From: Lachnospiraceae bacterium
GTDB lineage: Bacteria; Bacillota; Clostridia; Lachnospirales; Lachnospiraceae
Length of the DNA stretch: 64,000 nucleotides
Direction: 5' to 3'
NCBI GenBank assembly: GCA_022647575.1
Contig: JALCKY010000003.1
Span: forward strand, 62,001 to 126,000
Below, piece by piece: positions 1 to 8,271 of the stretch (its first letter is position 1; the number at the start of each line of letters is the position of its first letter). The position numbers and the translations under genes were made by a program. A model generated the notes under the pieces. It worked only from the letters and a program-made list of their open reading frames with translations, did no database searches and was not told where the DNA came from.

Positions 1-311
1 GCGGCAGCCACTATGAAGCAGTCATCATGGATCCGCCTTCCTACGGCCGCGGCCCGAAGGGAGAAATCTGGAAAATCGAGGATGAGATTCATTCCCTGAT
101 TCTTTCCTGCGCCGGCCTGCTTTCAGATGAGCCGCTTTTCTTCCTGGTCAATTCCTATACGACCGGCCTGCAGCCAGGCGTTCTGACTTATCTGCTCTCC
201 GATTCCCTGAAGGGACGCGGTGCGGAAATCACTTCCGGTGAACTCGGACTTCCGGTCCGGAGTTCCAGCCTGATTCTGCCGTGCGGCTGTGCGGGACGCG
301 CCGTTTTCTGA
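1..311 (+). CDS. Class I SAM-dependent rRNA methyltransferase (3' part only)
   Basis: The gene runs in from beyond the left edge; its frame is open from base 3 and stops at 309-311. About 102 residues are visible. They include DPPSYGRGPKGEIW, the substrate-binding D-P-P-[SY] loop of Rossmann-fold methyltransferases of the RlmI/PF10672 type that modify a base in 23S rRNA. The ATG at 27 lies inside this domain and is not the true start. It is one of only a few plus-strand genes here and faces mntP across a shared terminator. The family assignment rests on the motif and its C-terminal position; the exact target is unknown. Confidence 0.7.
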   Translation, partial: GSHYEAVIMDPPSYGRGPKGEIWKIEDEIHSLILSCAGLLSDEPLFFLVNSYTTGLQPGVLTYLLSDSLKGRGAEITSGELGLPVRSSSLILPCGCAGRAVF

Positions 312-354
312 ACGGATTCCCCTGTGCTCAAGGTGAGCCTCCTGACACAAAAAA

Positions 355-400
355 GACTCCGGATCCTGACAGTCTGTCAGATACCGGAGTCATTTTTTTC
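355..400. terminator. Bidirectional intrinsic terminator
   Basis: An inverted repeat (gactccgg...ccggagtc, extended inward by cctgaca/tgtcaga) spans 355-391. It has an A-run at its left and a T-run at 393-399, so it can end both the plus-strand methyltransferase transcript and the minus-strand mntP transcript. Confidence 0.85.
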
Positions 401-403
401 AGA

Positions 404-973
404 TTAAAAGGTGATTACGCCCAGATGTTCCAGCAGGATCTTCGTTCCGATCAGGATCAGAATGCATCCTCCGATCAGCTCGGCCGATGAACGGAAACGG
501 TCGCCGAAAATCTTTCCGATCCAGATTCCCAGAAAACCAAAAACAAAAGTCGTGCAGCCGATGATCAGAATGGCTTCCCAGATATTGACCTGAAGGAAGG
601 CAAAAGAAATGCCGACCGCCAGAGCGTCGATGCTGGTTGCCAGTGCCAGCGGCAGCATCCTTTTCGGAGAAAAATCACCGCCGGCTTTTGCGTCGCAGGT
701 CTTGGAACGTGATTCGCGGATCATCTGAATGCCGATCAGGCACAGAAGCGCAAAGACGATCCAATGATCGATGCTCTGGATATAGGCATAAAATCCGGTC
801 CCAGCAAAGTAGCCGATCAGCGGCATCAGGGCCTGGAAACCGCCGAAATAAATTCCTGCTATGCAGGCATTCTTCCAGCTCATTTTTTTCATGGAAAGGC
901 CCTTGCAGACGGAAACCGCAAAGGCATCCATTGACAGGCCGATGCCCATCAGAAACAGTTCAAGCAGTGTCAT
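404..973 (-). CDS. mntP: Manganese efflux pump MntP
   Basis: A 189-residue integral membrane protein that exports Mn2+ and protects against manganese excess. Two internally similar halves are visible. The first carries GIGLSMDAFAVSVCKGL near the N-terminus and the second LALATSIDALAVGISFAFL around residue 110. Each has the conserved Asp in a membrane helix that is typical of the family. Length matches the usual 180-195. It lies 11 bp downstream of the SH3 lipoprotein gene and probably shares its transcript. No yybP-ykoY manganese riboswitch is visible directly upstream, although many Firmicutes homologues have one. Confidence 0.92.
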   Translation of the reverse strand: MTLLELFLMGIGLSMDAFAVSVCKGLSMKKMSWKNACIAGIYFGGFQALMPLIGYFAGTGFYAYIQSIDHWIVFALLCLIGIQMIRESRSKTCDAKAGGDFSPKRMLPLALATSIDALAVGISFAFLQVNIWEAILIIGCTTFVFGFLGIWIGKIFGDRFRSSAELIGGCILILIGTKILLEHLGVITF

Positions 974-984
974 GATTCAATCCT

Positions 985-1557
985 TTATGATGAGACGTAG
1001 TCCGATTCGATGTAAGCTGTCTGTCCGAAATAGTCAATCTGCGTCCAGCCGTCCGAAGTTCCCGTAACCGTAATGCTGCTTCCCGCGCTCAGTGAGCCGA
1101 TGACCAGACTTGTTGTGGCATTCGGTTCATTTCTGACATTGACGTCCTGCGTGACCTTCGCATTGCCGGCAGTCGAAGATGTACTTTCCGTCACAGAGGC
1201 AGTGCTCGATGCCGATTCCGCCGGAACGGGAGTCGGTTCAGGAGATGCCGTCGGCGTCGGATCAGGCGTCGGAGTAGCCGTCGGTGTCGGAGTCGGGGTC
1301 GGCGTAACGGTCACGGCCGGAATGACAGCCGGTATCACCGTCGGGGTCGGCGTCGGAGTAGGGGTCGGTGTTTTTTTCGGTGTAGCGGTCGGAACAGGAG
1401 TTTTTACCGGAGTCGGCGTCGCCGCCGGTACAGACATGACTGATGAGGCAGCCGAAGATGCCGCTCTGTCCGTTCTGCTGCTTCCGCAGGCAGAAAGCAT
1501 CAGCATCGCCGAAAGAGAAAAAGCAAAGACCGCTGCAAGCGTCTTCATTTTCTTCAT
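985..1557 (-). CDS. Exported SH3-domain lipoprotein with Pro/Thr-rich stalk
   Basis: 190 residues. I start it at the ATG of MKKMKTL because GGGGAGAA lies nine bases upstream; a longer in-frame ATG has no ribosome site and would bury the signal peptide. A type II signal with lipobox LSAC predicts a lipid-anchored surface protein. A Ser/Ala patch and a PTPTPT-type stalk (about residues 45-120) follow, then a C-terminal bacterial SH3 domain ([25 protein letters not shown]), a fold that often binds peptidoglycan. No catalytic domain is present, so it may be a wall-binding or adaptor protein. It lies between tuf and mntP. Confidence 0.8.
   Translation of the reverse strand: MKKMKTLAAVFAFSLSAMLMLSACGSSRTDRAASSAASSVMSVPAATPTPVKTPVPTATPKKTPTPTPTPTPTVIPAVIPAVTVTPTPTPTPTATPTPDPTPTASPEPTPVPAESASSTASVTESTSSTAGNAKVTQDVNVRNEPNATTSLVIGSLSAGSSITVTGTSDGWTQIDYFGQTAYIESDYVSS
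1230..1425 (-). repeat. Degenerate GTCGG-type short tandem repeat
   Basis: The plus strand shows many close repeats of gtcgg(g/c/a). Read on the minus strand they encode the Pro-Thr stalk of the SH3 lipoprotein. The units are 6-12 bp and keep the reading frame, so copy-number change would alter stalk length without breaking the gene. Confidence 0.7.
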
Positions 1558-1600
1558 CGTATTGTTCTCCCCTGAAAACCTGAAAGCTTCTCCCCTGGTG

Positions 1601-1640
1601 TTTAAAAAAGAGTGGGGGAGAAAAACTCGCCCCACTCTTT
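1601..1640 (-). terminator. Intrinsic terminator after tuf
   Basis: An 11-bp stem aaagagtgggg (1607-1617) pairs with ccccactcttt (1630-1640). On the minus strand it is followed by a T-run. It lies 16 bp after the tuf stop codon. Confidence 0.9.
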
Positions 1641-1655
1641 GAAAGATGCCGATGA

Positions 1656-2855
1656 TTACTCGATGATTGTAGCAACACGGCCTGATCCGACCGTACGTCC
1701 GCCTTCACGGATAGCGAAGGTAAGACCCTGCTCCATAGCGATCGGGTGAATCAGTTCAATCGTCATTTCGATGTTATCGCCGGGCATGCACATCTCAGTT
1801 CCTTCCGGAAGATTGATGACACCAGTCACATCCGTTGTACGGAAGTAGAACTGCGGACGATAGTTGTTGAAGAACGGTGTATGACGTCCGCCTTCATCTT
1901 TTGTCAGGACGTAGACCTGAGCCGTAAATTTCTTGTGGCAGGTAACGGTTCCCGGCTTTGCGACGATCTGTCCTCTGACGATGCCCGTACGATCGATGCC
2001 GCGGAGAAGAATACCGATGTTGTCGCCTGCTTCTGCCATATCCAGCAGTTTGTGGAACATTTCAATACCGGTTGCAACAGATGTCTCTTTGCCTTCCTTG
2101 ATACCAAGGATTTCAACCGGATCATTCAGCTTCAGGGTTCCTCTCTCGACACGGCCTGTAGCAACAGTGCCACGTCCGGAAATCGTGAAGACGTCTTCGA
2201 CAGGCATCAGGAACGGCTTATCCGTATCACGGACCGGTTCCGGAATGTAGGAGTCTACAGCATCCATCAGTTCCATGATGTTGTCAGCCCACTTGCTGTC
2301 CGGATCTTCCAGTGCTTTCAGAGCAGATCCGCGGATGATCGGAATATCATCTCCCGGGAAGTCATACTCGCTGAGCAGTTCACGGATTTCCATTTCGACA
2401 AGGTCAAGAAGTTCATCATCATCAACCATATCGCATTTGTTCATGAAAACGACGATTGACGGAACACCGACCTGACGAGCCAGAAGAACGTGCTCTTTTG
2501 TCTGAGCCATGACACCGTCTGTAGCAGCGACGACAAGGATTGCGCCGTCCATCTGTGCAGCACCTGTGATCATGTTCTTGACGTAGTCAGCATGCCCTGG
2601 GCAGTCGACGTGAGCGTAATGTCTCTTCGTCGTCTCGTACTCGACATGAGCTGTCTGGATGGTTATACCACGTGCTCTCTCTTCGGGAGCTTTATCAATA
2701 TGAGCGAAATCGACGAACTGGTTGCCCGGGCACGGAACTCTCTTTGCCAGAACTTCCGTGATAGCAGCGGTCAGCGTCGTTTTGCCGTGATCGACATGGC
2801 CGATCGTACCGATATTGCAATGCGGTTTCGTTCTTTCAAATTTCTGCTTAGCCAT
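1656..2855 (-). CDS. tuf: Translation elongation factor Tu
   Basis: 399 residues, the usual length. This GTPase carries aminoacyl-tRNA to the ribosomal A site. G-motifs are present: GHVDHGKT at residues 19-26, DCPGH in switch II with the catalytic His, and NKCD. The C-terminus [10 protein letters not shown] is typical. The start follows AAGGAGG. It is the last gene of the str cluster, after fusA, but has a promoter of its own in the 110-bp gap, consistent with its high expression. Confidence 0.99.
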   Translation of the reverse strand: MAKQKFERTKPHCNIGTIGHVDHGKTTLTAAITEVLAKRVPCPGNQFVDFAHIDKAPEERARGITIQTAHVEYETTKRHYAHVDCPGHADYVKNMITGAAQMDGAILVVAATDGVMAQTKEHVLLARQVGVPSIVVFMNKCDMVDDDELLDLVEMEIRELLSEYDFPGDDIPIIRGSALKALEDPDSKWADNIMELMDAVDSYIPEPVRDTDKPFLMPVEDVFTISGRGTVATGRVERGTLKLNDPVEILGIKEGKETSVATGIEMFHKLLDMAEAGDNIGILLRGIDRTGIVRGQIVAKPGTVTCHKKFTAQVYVLTKDEGGRHTPFFNNYRPQFYFRTTDVTGVINLPEGTEMCMPGDNIEMTIELIHPIAMEQGLTFAIREGGRTVGSGRVATIIE

Positions 2856-2928
2856 TTCTATAAATCCTCCTTAAAGTTTCACCCTGCGGGTGTACAAATC
2901 ATTCAGGTTATATGGGACGCTAATGTTG

Positions 2929-2957
2929 ATTTTATATCATAACTGCCGTATTTGCAA
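2929..2957 (-). promoter_or_regulatory. Sigma-A promoter for tuf
   Basis: Minus-strand -35 TTGCAA (2952-2957) and -10 TAAAAT (2929-2934), 17 bp apart. The 5' leader then holds a small hairpin (caccc/gggtg, 2880-2892) just before the AAGGAGG. Confidence 0.65.
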
Positions 2958-2965
2958 GCGTTTTG

Positions 2966-5098
2966 TTATGACTCGTCGCCCTTGCTGGAGAGCACTTTTT
3001 CCATGACATTCTTCGGAACTTTTTCGTATCTTTCGAAGAACATGGAGTAGTTGCCTCTGCCCTGCGTCTTGGAACGAAGGTCCGTCGCATAGCCGAACAT
3101 TTCAGCCAGCGGGACGAAAGCCTTGATCAGCTTGCCGCCGCCTGCGTCTTCCATTCCTTCGATCCTGCCTCTTCTGGAGTTCACATCGCCGATGACATCT
3201 CCCATGTACTGCTCCGGAGTCGTGATCTCGACTTTCATGATCGGTTCCAGAAGGACCGGTGCCGCCTTGGCCATTGCATCCTTGAATGCCATGGATCCGG
3301 CGATATGGAATGCCATTTCCGAAGAGTCGACTTCATGGTAGGATCCGTCGTAGCAGTCAGCTGAAATTCCGATGACCGGATAGCCTCCGAGAATACCGGA
3401 CTTCATTGCTTCCTGAATACCGTCATCAACAGGCTGGATGTATTCCTTCGGGATGCTTCCTCCGACGATGGAGCTCTTGAACTCGTAGAGGTTTTCTCCG
3501 TTCGGATCCATCGGTGCGAAGCGAACCTTGCAGTGACCGTACTGGCCCTTTCCGCCGGACTGCTTGATATACTTGCTGTCGACATCCGCTTCTTTTGTAA
3601 ATGTCTCCTTGTATGCAACCTGCGGAGCACCGACATTGGCTTCCACATGGAACTCTCTTAAAAGTCTGTCGACGATGATTTCCAGATGGAGCTCTCCCAT
3701 TCCTGCAATGATGGTCTGTCCCGTTTCCGTATCGGTATGCTGGCGGAACGTCGGATCTTCTTCTGCAAGCTTGGCAAGTGCCGCACCCAGCTTATCCTGT
3801 CCGGCTTTCGTCTTCGGCTCGATTGCGAGCTCGATAACCGGCTCCGGGAATTCCATGGATTCGAGAATGATCGGATGCTGTTCATCGGAAAGAGTATCGC
3901 CTGTCGTCGTGAAACGAAGGCCGATTGCTGCCGCAATATCTCCCGAATAGACTTTATCCAGCTCCATTCTCTTGTTCGCATGCATCTGAAGGATACGTGC
4001 AACACGCTCCTTCTTATTCTTTGTAGCATTGAGGACATAGGAACCTGAGTTCATCGTTCCGGAATATACACGGAAATAAGCCAGTTTTCCGACAAACGGA
4101 TCCGTCATGATCTTGAAAGCCAGAGCCGCGAACGGCTCTTCATCCGATGAATCACGGGTCTGCGGATTTCCGTCTTCATCCGTACCTTCCACAGGCGGGA
4201 TGTCGAGCGGGCTCGGCATATATTCGATGACTGCGTCAAGGAGTTTCTGAACGCCCTTGTTGCGGTAAGCTGTTCCGCAGGCAACCGGAATTGCCGTGCC
4301 TTCACAGCAGCCCTTGCGAAGGACTCTCTTCATATCCTCTACGGACGGTTCCTTTCCGTCCAGGTACTGCATCATCAGATCCTCGTCCAGATCGCAGATC
4401 TGTTCAACGAGTTTCGTATGATATTCATCTGCAAGGTCCTTCATATCATCCGGGATCGGCTCAAGCGAAATGTCTTCGCCCTTTTCATCATTATAGATGT
4501 ACGCCTGCATCTCAAACAGATCGATCAGTCCCTTGAAGGTGTCTTCCTTTCCGATCGGCAGCTGGATGCAGACCGGGTTCTTGCCCAGACGGGTCCTGAT
4601 CTGATCGACGGAATTGTAGAAATCCGCACCGATGACATCCATCTTGTTGATGAACGCCATACGCGGGACATTGTACTTATCCGCCTGATGCCAGACATTT
4701 TCCGACTGCGGCTCGACACCGCCTTTTGCATCGAACACGCCGACTGCGCCGTCAAGGACGCGGAGGGAACGTTCAACTTCTACTGTGAAATCAACATGTC
4801 CGGGTGTGTCAATGATGTTGATACGGTGTTCCAGGGCACCCGGCATCGGCTTCGTCTCTTTTTCAAGGGTCCAGTGGCAGGTCGTCGCGGCGGACGTAAT
4901 GGTAATGCCGCGTTCCTGCTCCTGCTCCATCCAATCCATGGTAGCAGTGCCGTCATGCGTTTCACCGATTTTGTAATTGACCCCTGTATAGAACAGGATA
5001 CGCTCTGTCAGTGTCGTCTTTCCGGCATCGATATGAGCCATGATTCCTATATTCCTTGTTCGTTCCAGAGGGTATTGACGTTTTTCGGTATCAGCCAT
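2966..5098 (-). CDS. fusA: Translation elongation factor G
   Basis: 710 residues. This GTPase drives tRNA-mRNA translocation and, with RRF, ribosome recycling. AHIDAGKTT forms the P-loop near residue 20, DTPGHVDF is switch II and NKMD is G4. Domain IV and V signatures follow ([19 protein letters not shown] near the C-terminus). It lies 14 bp downstream of rpsG in the classic str order rpsL-rpsG-fusA-tuf. Nothing unusual is seen. Confidence 0.99.
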   Translation of the reverse strand: MADTEKRQYPLERTRNIGIMAHIDAGKTTLTERILFYTGVNYKIGETHDGTATMDWMEQEQERGITITSAATTCHWTLEKETKPMPGALEHRINIIDTPGHVDFTVEVERSLRVLDGAVGVFDAKGGVEPQSENVWHQADKYNVPRMAFINKMDVIGADFYNSVDQIRTRLGKNPVCIQLPIGKEDTFKGLIDLFEMQAYIYNDEKGEDISLEPIPDDMKDLADEYHTKLVEQICDLDEDLMMQYLDGKEPSVEDMKRVLRKGCCEGTAIPVACGTAYRNKGVQKLLDAVIEYMPSPLDIPPVEGTDEDGNPQTRDSSDEEPFAALAFKIMTDPFVGKLAYFRVYSGTMNSGSYVLNATKNKKERVARILQMHANKRMELDKVYSGDIAAAIGLRFTTTGDTLSDEQHPIILESMEFPEPVIELAIEPKTKAGQDKLGAALAKLAEEDPTFRQHTDTETGQTIIAGMGELHLEIIVDRLLREFHVEANVGAPQVAYKETFTKEADVDSKYIKQSGGKGQYGHCKVRFAPMDPNGENLYEFKSSIVGGSIPKEYIQPVDDGIQEAMKSGILGGYPVIGISADCYDGSYHEVDSSEMAFHIAGSMAFKDAMAKAAPVLLEPIMKVEITTPEQYMGDVIGDVNSRRGRIEGMEDAGGGKLIKAFVPLAEMFGYATDLRSKTQGRGNYSMFFERYEKVPKNVMEKVLSSKGDES

Positions 5099-5112
5099 TG
5101 GATATCCTTTCT

Positions 5113-5583
5113 TTAGAATCTGTAATGCGAGAATGCCTTGTTCGCATCAGCCATCTTATGCATGTCTTCTTTACGTTTCACTGCTCCGCCGGTGTTGTTC
5201 ATGGCATCGAGGAGCTCGCCGGCCAGTTTGTCTTCCATGGTCTTTTCAGACCTGTTCCTGGAAAATGAAGTCAGCCAGCGAAGAGCGAGAGCCTGTCTTC
5301 TTTCCGGACGGACCTCAACGGGAACCTGATAGGTTGCGCCGCCGATTCGTCTTGCCTTGACTTCGATTACCGGCATGATATTGTTCATTGCTTCCTGGAA
5401 AATCTCAAGAGCCGGCTTTCCCGCCTTCTCTTCTGCCTGCTTGAATGCTCCGTATACGATCTTCTGGGCTACGCCCTTTTTGCCGTCAAGCATGATATTG
5501 TTGATCAGCTTTGTGACGATCTTGTCGTTATACAGAGGATCAGCAAGGATTTCTCTTTTCTGTGCATGTCCTTTACGTGGCAC
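5113..5583 (-). CDS. rpsG: 30S ribosomal protein S7
   Basis: 156 residues, standard length, beginning [11 protein letters not shown]. It nucleates the 3' head domain of 16S rRNA. The start codon is GTG (cac at 5581-5583), not ATG, with GGAGGG eight bases upstream. The gap of about 180 bp to rpsL is longer than usual for this operon. It holds an AAATCAT/ATGATTT inverted repeat directly before the ribosome site, a possible place for S7 autoregulation. Confidence 0.98.
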   Translation of the reverse strand: MPRKGHAQKREILADPLYNDKIVTKLINNIMLDGKKGVAQKIVYGAFKQAEEKAGKPALEIFQEAMNNIMPVIEVKARRIGGATYQVPVEVRPERRQALALRWLTSFSRNRSEKTMEDKLAGELLDAMNNTGGAVKRKEDMHKMADANKAFSHYRF

Positions 5584-5762
5584 GTTACTTCCCTCCTAAA
5601 TCATAATGATTTATTCTCAGGTACTCACATTGGAATCATGTGTTCGCACGGACGCAGTCACTATTGTCCACAGCCGAACGGACGATAGGAATACCGTACT
5701 GATAACTTCAAAATTCCTGTGAATCTATTGACGGGTTTCTTTATTTCCTGATAAAGGAATCT

Positions 5763-6176
5763 TTACTTCTTGGGTCTCTTGGCGCCGTATTTCGAACGCG
5801 CTTTTTTGCGGTTCGCAACACCTGCTGTATCAAGAGTTCCGCGGATGATATGATATCTGGTTCCCGGAAGGTCCTTGACACGGCCGCCGCGGATCATGAC
5901 GACGCTATGTTCCTGAAGGTTGTGGCCTTCACCCGGGATATAGCTCGTGACTTCGATTCCGTTGGAAAGACGTACCCTGGCAATTTTACGAAGTGCGGAA
6001 TTCGGCTTCTTCGGTGTAGCGGTCTTGACCGCTGTGCAGACGCCTCTCTTCTGCGGGCTGGATGCATCTACAGAACGTTTCTTCAGAGAATTGAATGTTT
6101 TCTGCAGAGCCGGAGCCTTCGGCTTCCTGACGGAAGTCTGTCTGCCGTTCTTGACTAACTGATTAAATGTAGGCAT
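5763..6176 (-). CDS. rpsL: 30S ribosomal protein S12
   Basis: 137 residues from [11 protein letters not shown], which follows AAAGGAGG; a longer in-frame ATG at 6266 has no ribosome site. It is part of the decoding centre. The streptomycin-sensitive loop [11 protein letters not shown] is present with the wild-type Lys, as is the second loop ending GGRVKDLPG. It is the first gene of the str operon, behind its own promoter. The 5' UTR of about 105 nt carries a ccgcgc/gcgcgg hairpin (about 6208-6224). Confidence 0.98.
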   Translation of the reverse strand: MPTFNQLVKNGRQTSVRKPKAPALQKTFNSLKKRSVDASSPQKRGVCTAVKTATPKKPNSALRKIARVRLSNGIEVTSYIPGEGHNLQEHSVVMIRGGRVKDLPGTRYHIIRGTLDTAGVANRKKARSKYGAKRPKK

Positions 6177-6289
6177 TCCTAAACGTTTTCCTCCTTTTTT
6201 CTGAGTCCGCGCACACGCGCGGCAGTTCGGCTGTAAGTTGTTATTTTTTACGCGCAAAGAAAACAAGCGTTCTCGGAGCGCGCCTTGTC

Positions 6290-6319
6290 ATTATATATCC
6301 AGTTCCGTATTCAAGTCAA
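6290..6319 (-). promoter_or_regulatory. Sigma-A promoter of the str operon
   Basis: Minus-strand -35 TTGACT (6314-6319), 18-bp spacer, -10 TATAAT (6290-6295). The -35 box abuts the T-run of the terminator of the exporter operon, so the two transcription units are tightly separated. Confidence 0.85.
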
Positions 6320-6350
6320 GAAAAATCGCGCAGAGCGGAGGCTCTGCGCG
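6320..6350 (-). terminator. Intrinsic terminator of the MacAB-type operon
   Basis: A ten-bp perfect stem cgcgcagagc (6327-6336) / gctctgcgcg (6341-6350) with a 4-nt loop, followed on the minus strand by ATTTTTCTT. A separate 18-bp perfect palindrome (gtcagacggccgtctgac) lies next to it at 6350-6367. Confidence 0.9.
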
Positions 6351-6394
6351 TCAGACGGCCGTCTGACAGCTGTCGGGAAGCCGGATGTCCGGCA

Positions 6395-7576
6395 TCAGCC
6401 GGTATAGTGGAGCGCATCGATCGGCTTCTTCCGGGCTGCCTTTCTTGCCGGATACAGTCCGAAGATCAGGCCGATTGCCAGGGAAAAGAGCGTCGCGATG
6501 ACGACAACCCTGCTGTCCAGCGGATAATCGTATCCGGCGACCAGGTTGACGATCCGCAGCGCGACCCATGAGAAAATGACGCCGAAGGCATCTCCCAAAA
6601 GGGATACCATCAGGGCCTCGATCAGGAACTGCGTCAGGATGCTTCCCTGTCCGGCTCCGATGGCCTTGCGGATTCCGATTTCCCGCGTGCGTTCCGTTAC
6701 GGAGACCAGCATGATATTCATGATGCCGATGCCGCCGACCAGCAGGGAAATAGCTGCGATGCCGCCCAGGACGATTGCCATTGTATTCATGACGCTGCTC
6801 ATCGTATCGGCGATTTCACTCTGGTTGGTGATCGTGAAGGCATCGCTGTCGTCCTCAAAGCGGCCCAGCATGTATGTATCCAGGTTTGCTTCCGCCTGCG
6901 TCAGGTCCGCGTCGCTGTCCGCGTTCGCGACAAAGCTGGTGACATCCGCTACGGAATCGGAAAGTCTCTCCAGCGATGTATAGGGAATATAGGCCGCATA
7001 GGAAGAATTCGTCATGGTCACCGCATCGCTTGCGGCAATGACGCCGATGACCGTATAGGGAACTCCGTCCAGCGCCACGGTCGTGCCGACGGCATCTGCG
7101 GTATTTGTCGCACCCAAAAGGTCATAAGCCAGATCTTCATTGATGATCACGACATTGGTATGGTTATCGACATCCGCTGTCCGGATCTCGCGGCCGGAAG
7201 CGATATCGTCGCCTTCAATCGTAAAATAGCCGGCCGTGATGCCCGTGACCGAAACGCTTTCCGAATTCCGTTCGTACTTCACCGTAAAGCTTCCCGTTGC
7301 GACCGGTGAAACTTCCGAAATGTCGCCCAGATCCCGGATGTCGGAGATTTCCGACAGCTTCAGAGGATTTTCCTTGTCATCGCTGATGGACACCGTGAGC
7401 AAATTCGTTCCCATGGAAGAGATCTTCTCGGAAATGGAATTCGTTGCGCCGTTTACGATGGAGACCAAAACGACCAGGGCAAGGACGCCGATGATGATTC
7501 CGAGCATCGTAAGAAATGACCGCATTTTATTGGAAATGATTGAGCTCCATGCCATCTTGACAGACTGCCAGAACAT
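6395..7576 (-). CDS. MacB/FtsX-type ABC transporter permease
   Basis: 393 residues. One N-terminal membrane helix (about 18-42, ending in a GIIIGV motif) is followed by a large extracytoplasmic domain (about 43-270) and three C-terminal helices. These are joined by the cytoplasmic loop TERTREIGIRKAIGA, the coupling motif of this family. It forms the membrane part of a tripartite-like exporter with the two genes upstream. Its start overlaps the ATPase stop by one base (TGATG), so translation is probably coupled. Substrates of such systems include peptides, macrolides and lipoproteins; none can be named here. Confidence 0.92.
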   Translation of the reverse strand: MFWQSVKMAWSSIISNKMRSFLTMLGIIIGVLALVVLVSIVNGATNSISEKISSMGTNLLTVSISDDKENPLKLSEISDIRDLGDISEVSPVATGSFTVKYERNSESVSVTGITAGYFTIEGDDIASGREIRTADVDNHTNVVIINEDLAYDLLGATNTADAVGTTVALDGVPYTVIGVIAASDAVTMTNSSYAAYIPYTSLERLSDSVADVTSFVANADSDADLTQAEANLDTYMLGRFEDDSDAFTITNQSEIADTMSSVMNTMAIVLGGIAAISLLVGGIGIMNIMLVSVTERTREIGIRKAIGAGQGSILTQFLIEALMVSLLGDAFGVIFSWVALRIVNLVAGYDYPLDSRVVVIATLFSLAIGLIFGLYPARKAARKKPIDALHYTG

Positions 7577-8271
7577 CAGACCACCTCCTTGATTTCGGAT
7601 GCATCGTCGATGTCTTCCACATGACCGTCCAGAATCTTGATGCTCCTGGCCGCCTGCTGCGCAACATGCGCATCATGCGTAATCAGCACGATGGTATTGC
7701 CCTGTTCGTGCAGTTCATGGAAAAGATCCATGATTTCCTGACCGGTCTTCGAATCCAGGTTGCCGGTCGGCTCATCGGCAAGGAAAAGCGACGGCCGCGT
7801 GGCCAGTGCCCTCGCAATGGCCACCCTCTGCTGCTGCCCGCCCGAAAGTTCCGTCGGCCTGTGGTTGCGCCTGTCCCAGAGTCCCACTTTATTCAGCGCT
7901 TCCTCCGTCTGGATCCTGCGCTGCGCCAGAGGAAGCCTCTGGTAAATCAGCGGAAGCTCGACATTTTCATAGGCCGTCATTTTCCCGATCAGGTTGAAGT
8001 CCTGGAAAATGAACCCGATTTTCTTATTGCGTATTTTTGCCAGCTCGCGCTCGGAATAGTCCTCGATCTCCTGGCCGTCAAGAAGGTACTCTCCTTCATC
8101 CGCCAGATCAAGGCATCCGATGATGTTCATCAGCGTCGACTTGCCGGAGCCGGAAGGTCCTATGACGGATACGAATTCTCCTTTTCGGATATGCATATTC
8201 GCATGGTCAAGAGCCCGGACTTCCGTATCGCCGATCTGATAGATTTTCGATACGTCCCTGAAAATGATCAT
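7576..8271 (-). CDS. ABC transporter ATP-binding protein, MacB/LolD type
   Basis: 231 residues with all ABC motifs in order: Walker [10 protein letters not shown] (about 38), Q-loop FQDFNLI, signature [14 protein letters not shown], Walker [13 protein letters not shown], and H-loop ITHD. It powers the permease encoded next. Its start overlaps the adaptor stop (ATGA), and its stop overlaps the permease start. Length fits the short MacB/LolD-type ATPases. No accessory domain is seen. Confidence 0.96.
   Translation of the reverse strand: MIIFRDVSKIYQIGDTEVRALDHANMHIRKGEFVSVIGPSGSGKSTLMNIIGCLDLADEGEYLLDGQEIEDYSERELAKIRNKKIGFIFQDFNLIGKMTAYENVELPLIYQRLPLAQRRIQTEEALNKVGLWDRRNHRPTELSGGQQQRVAIARALATRPSLFLADEPTGNLDSKTGQEIMDLFHELHEQGNTIVLITHDAHVAQQAARSIKILDGHVEDIDDASEIKEVV

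Noticed and set aside
1230-1425. Possible CRISPR-like repeat array
   Set aside because: The units are 6-12 bp without spacers and encode a Pro-Thr stalk in frame; no cas gene is present.
974-1600. yybP-ykoY manganese riboswitch expected before mntP
   Set aside because: The 11-bp gap before mntP leaves no room, and the gap before the SH3 gene shows none of the conserved blocks.
5584-5762. A separate promoter for rpsG in the 180-bp gap
   Set aside because: The best pair (TTGAAG, 18 bp, TATCGT) is weak; co-transcription from the rpsL promoter explains the gene.
6350-6367. Perfect 18-bp palindrome as a transposon end or operator
   Set aside because: It sits next to the exporter terminator with no transposase, target duplication or second copy; most likely part of the 3' UTR structure.
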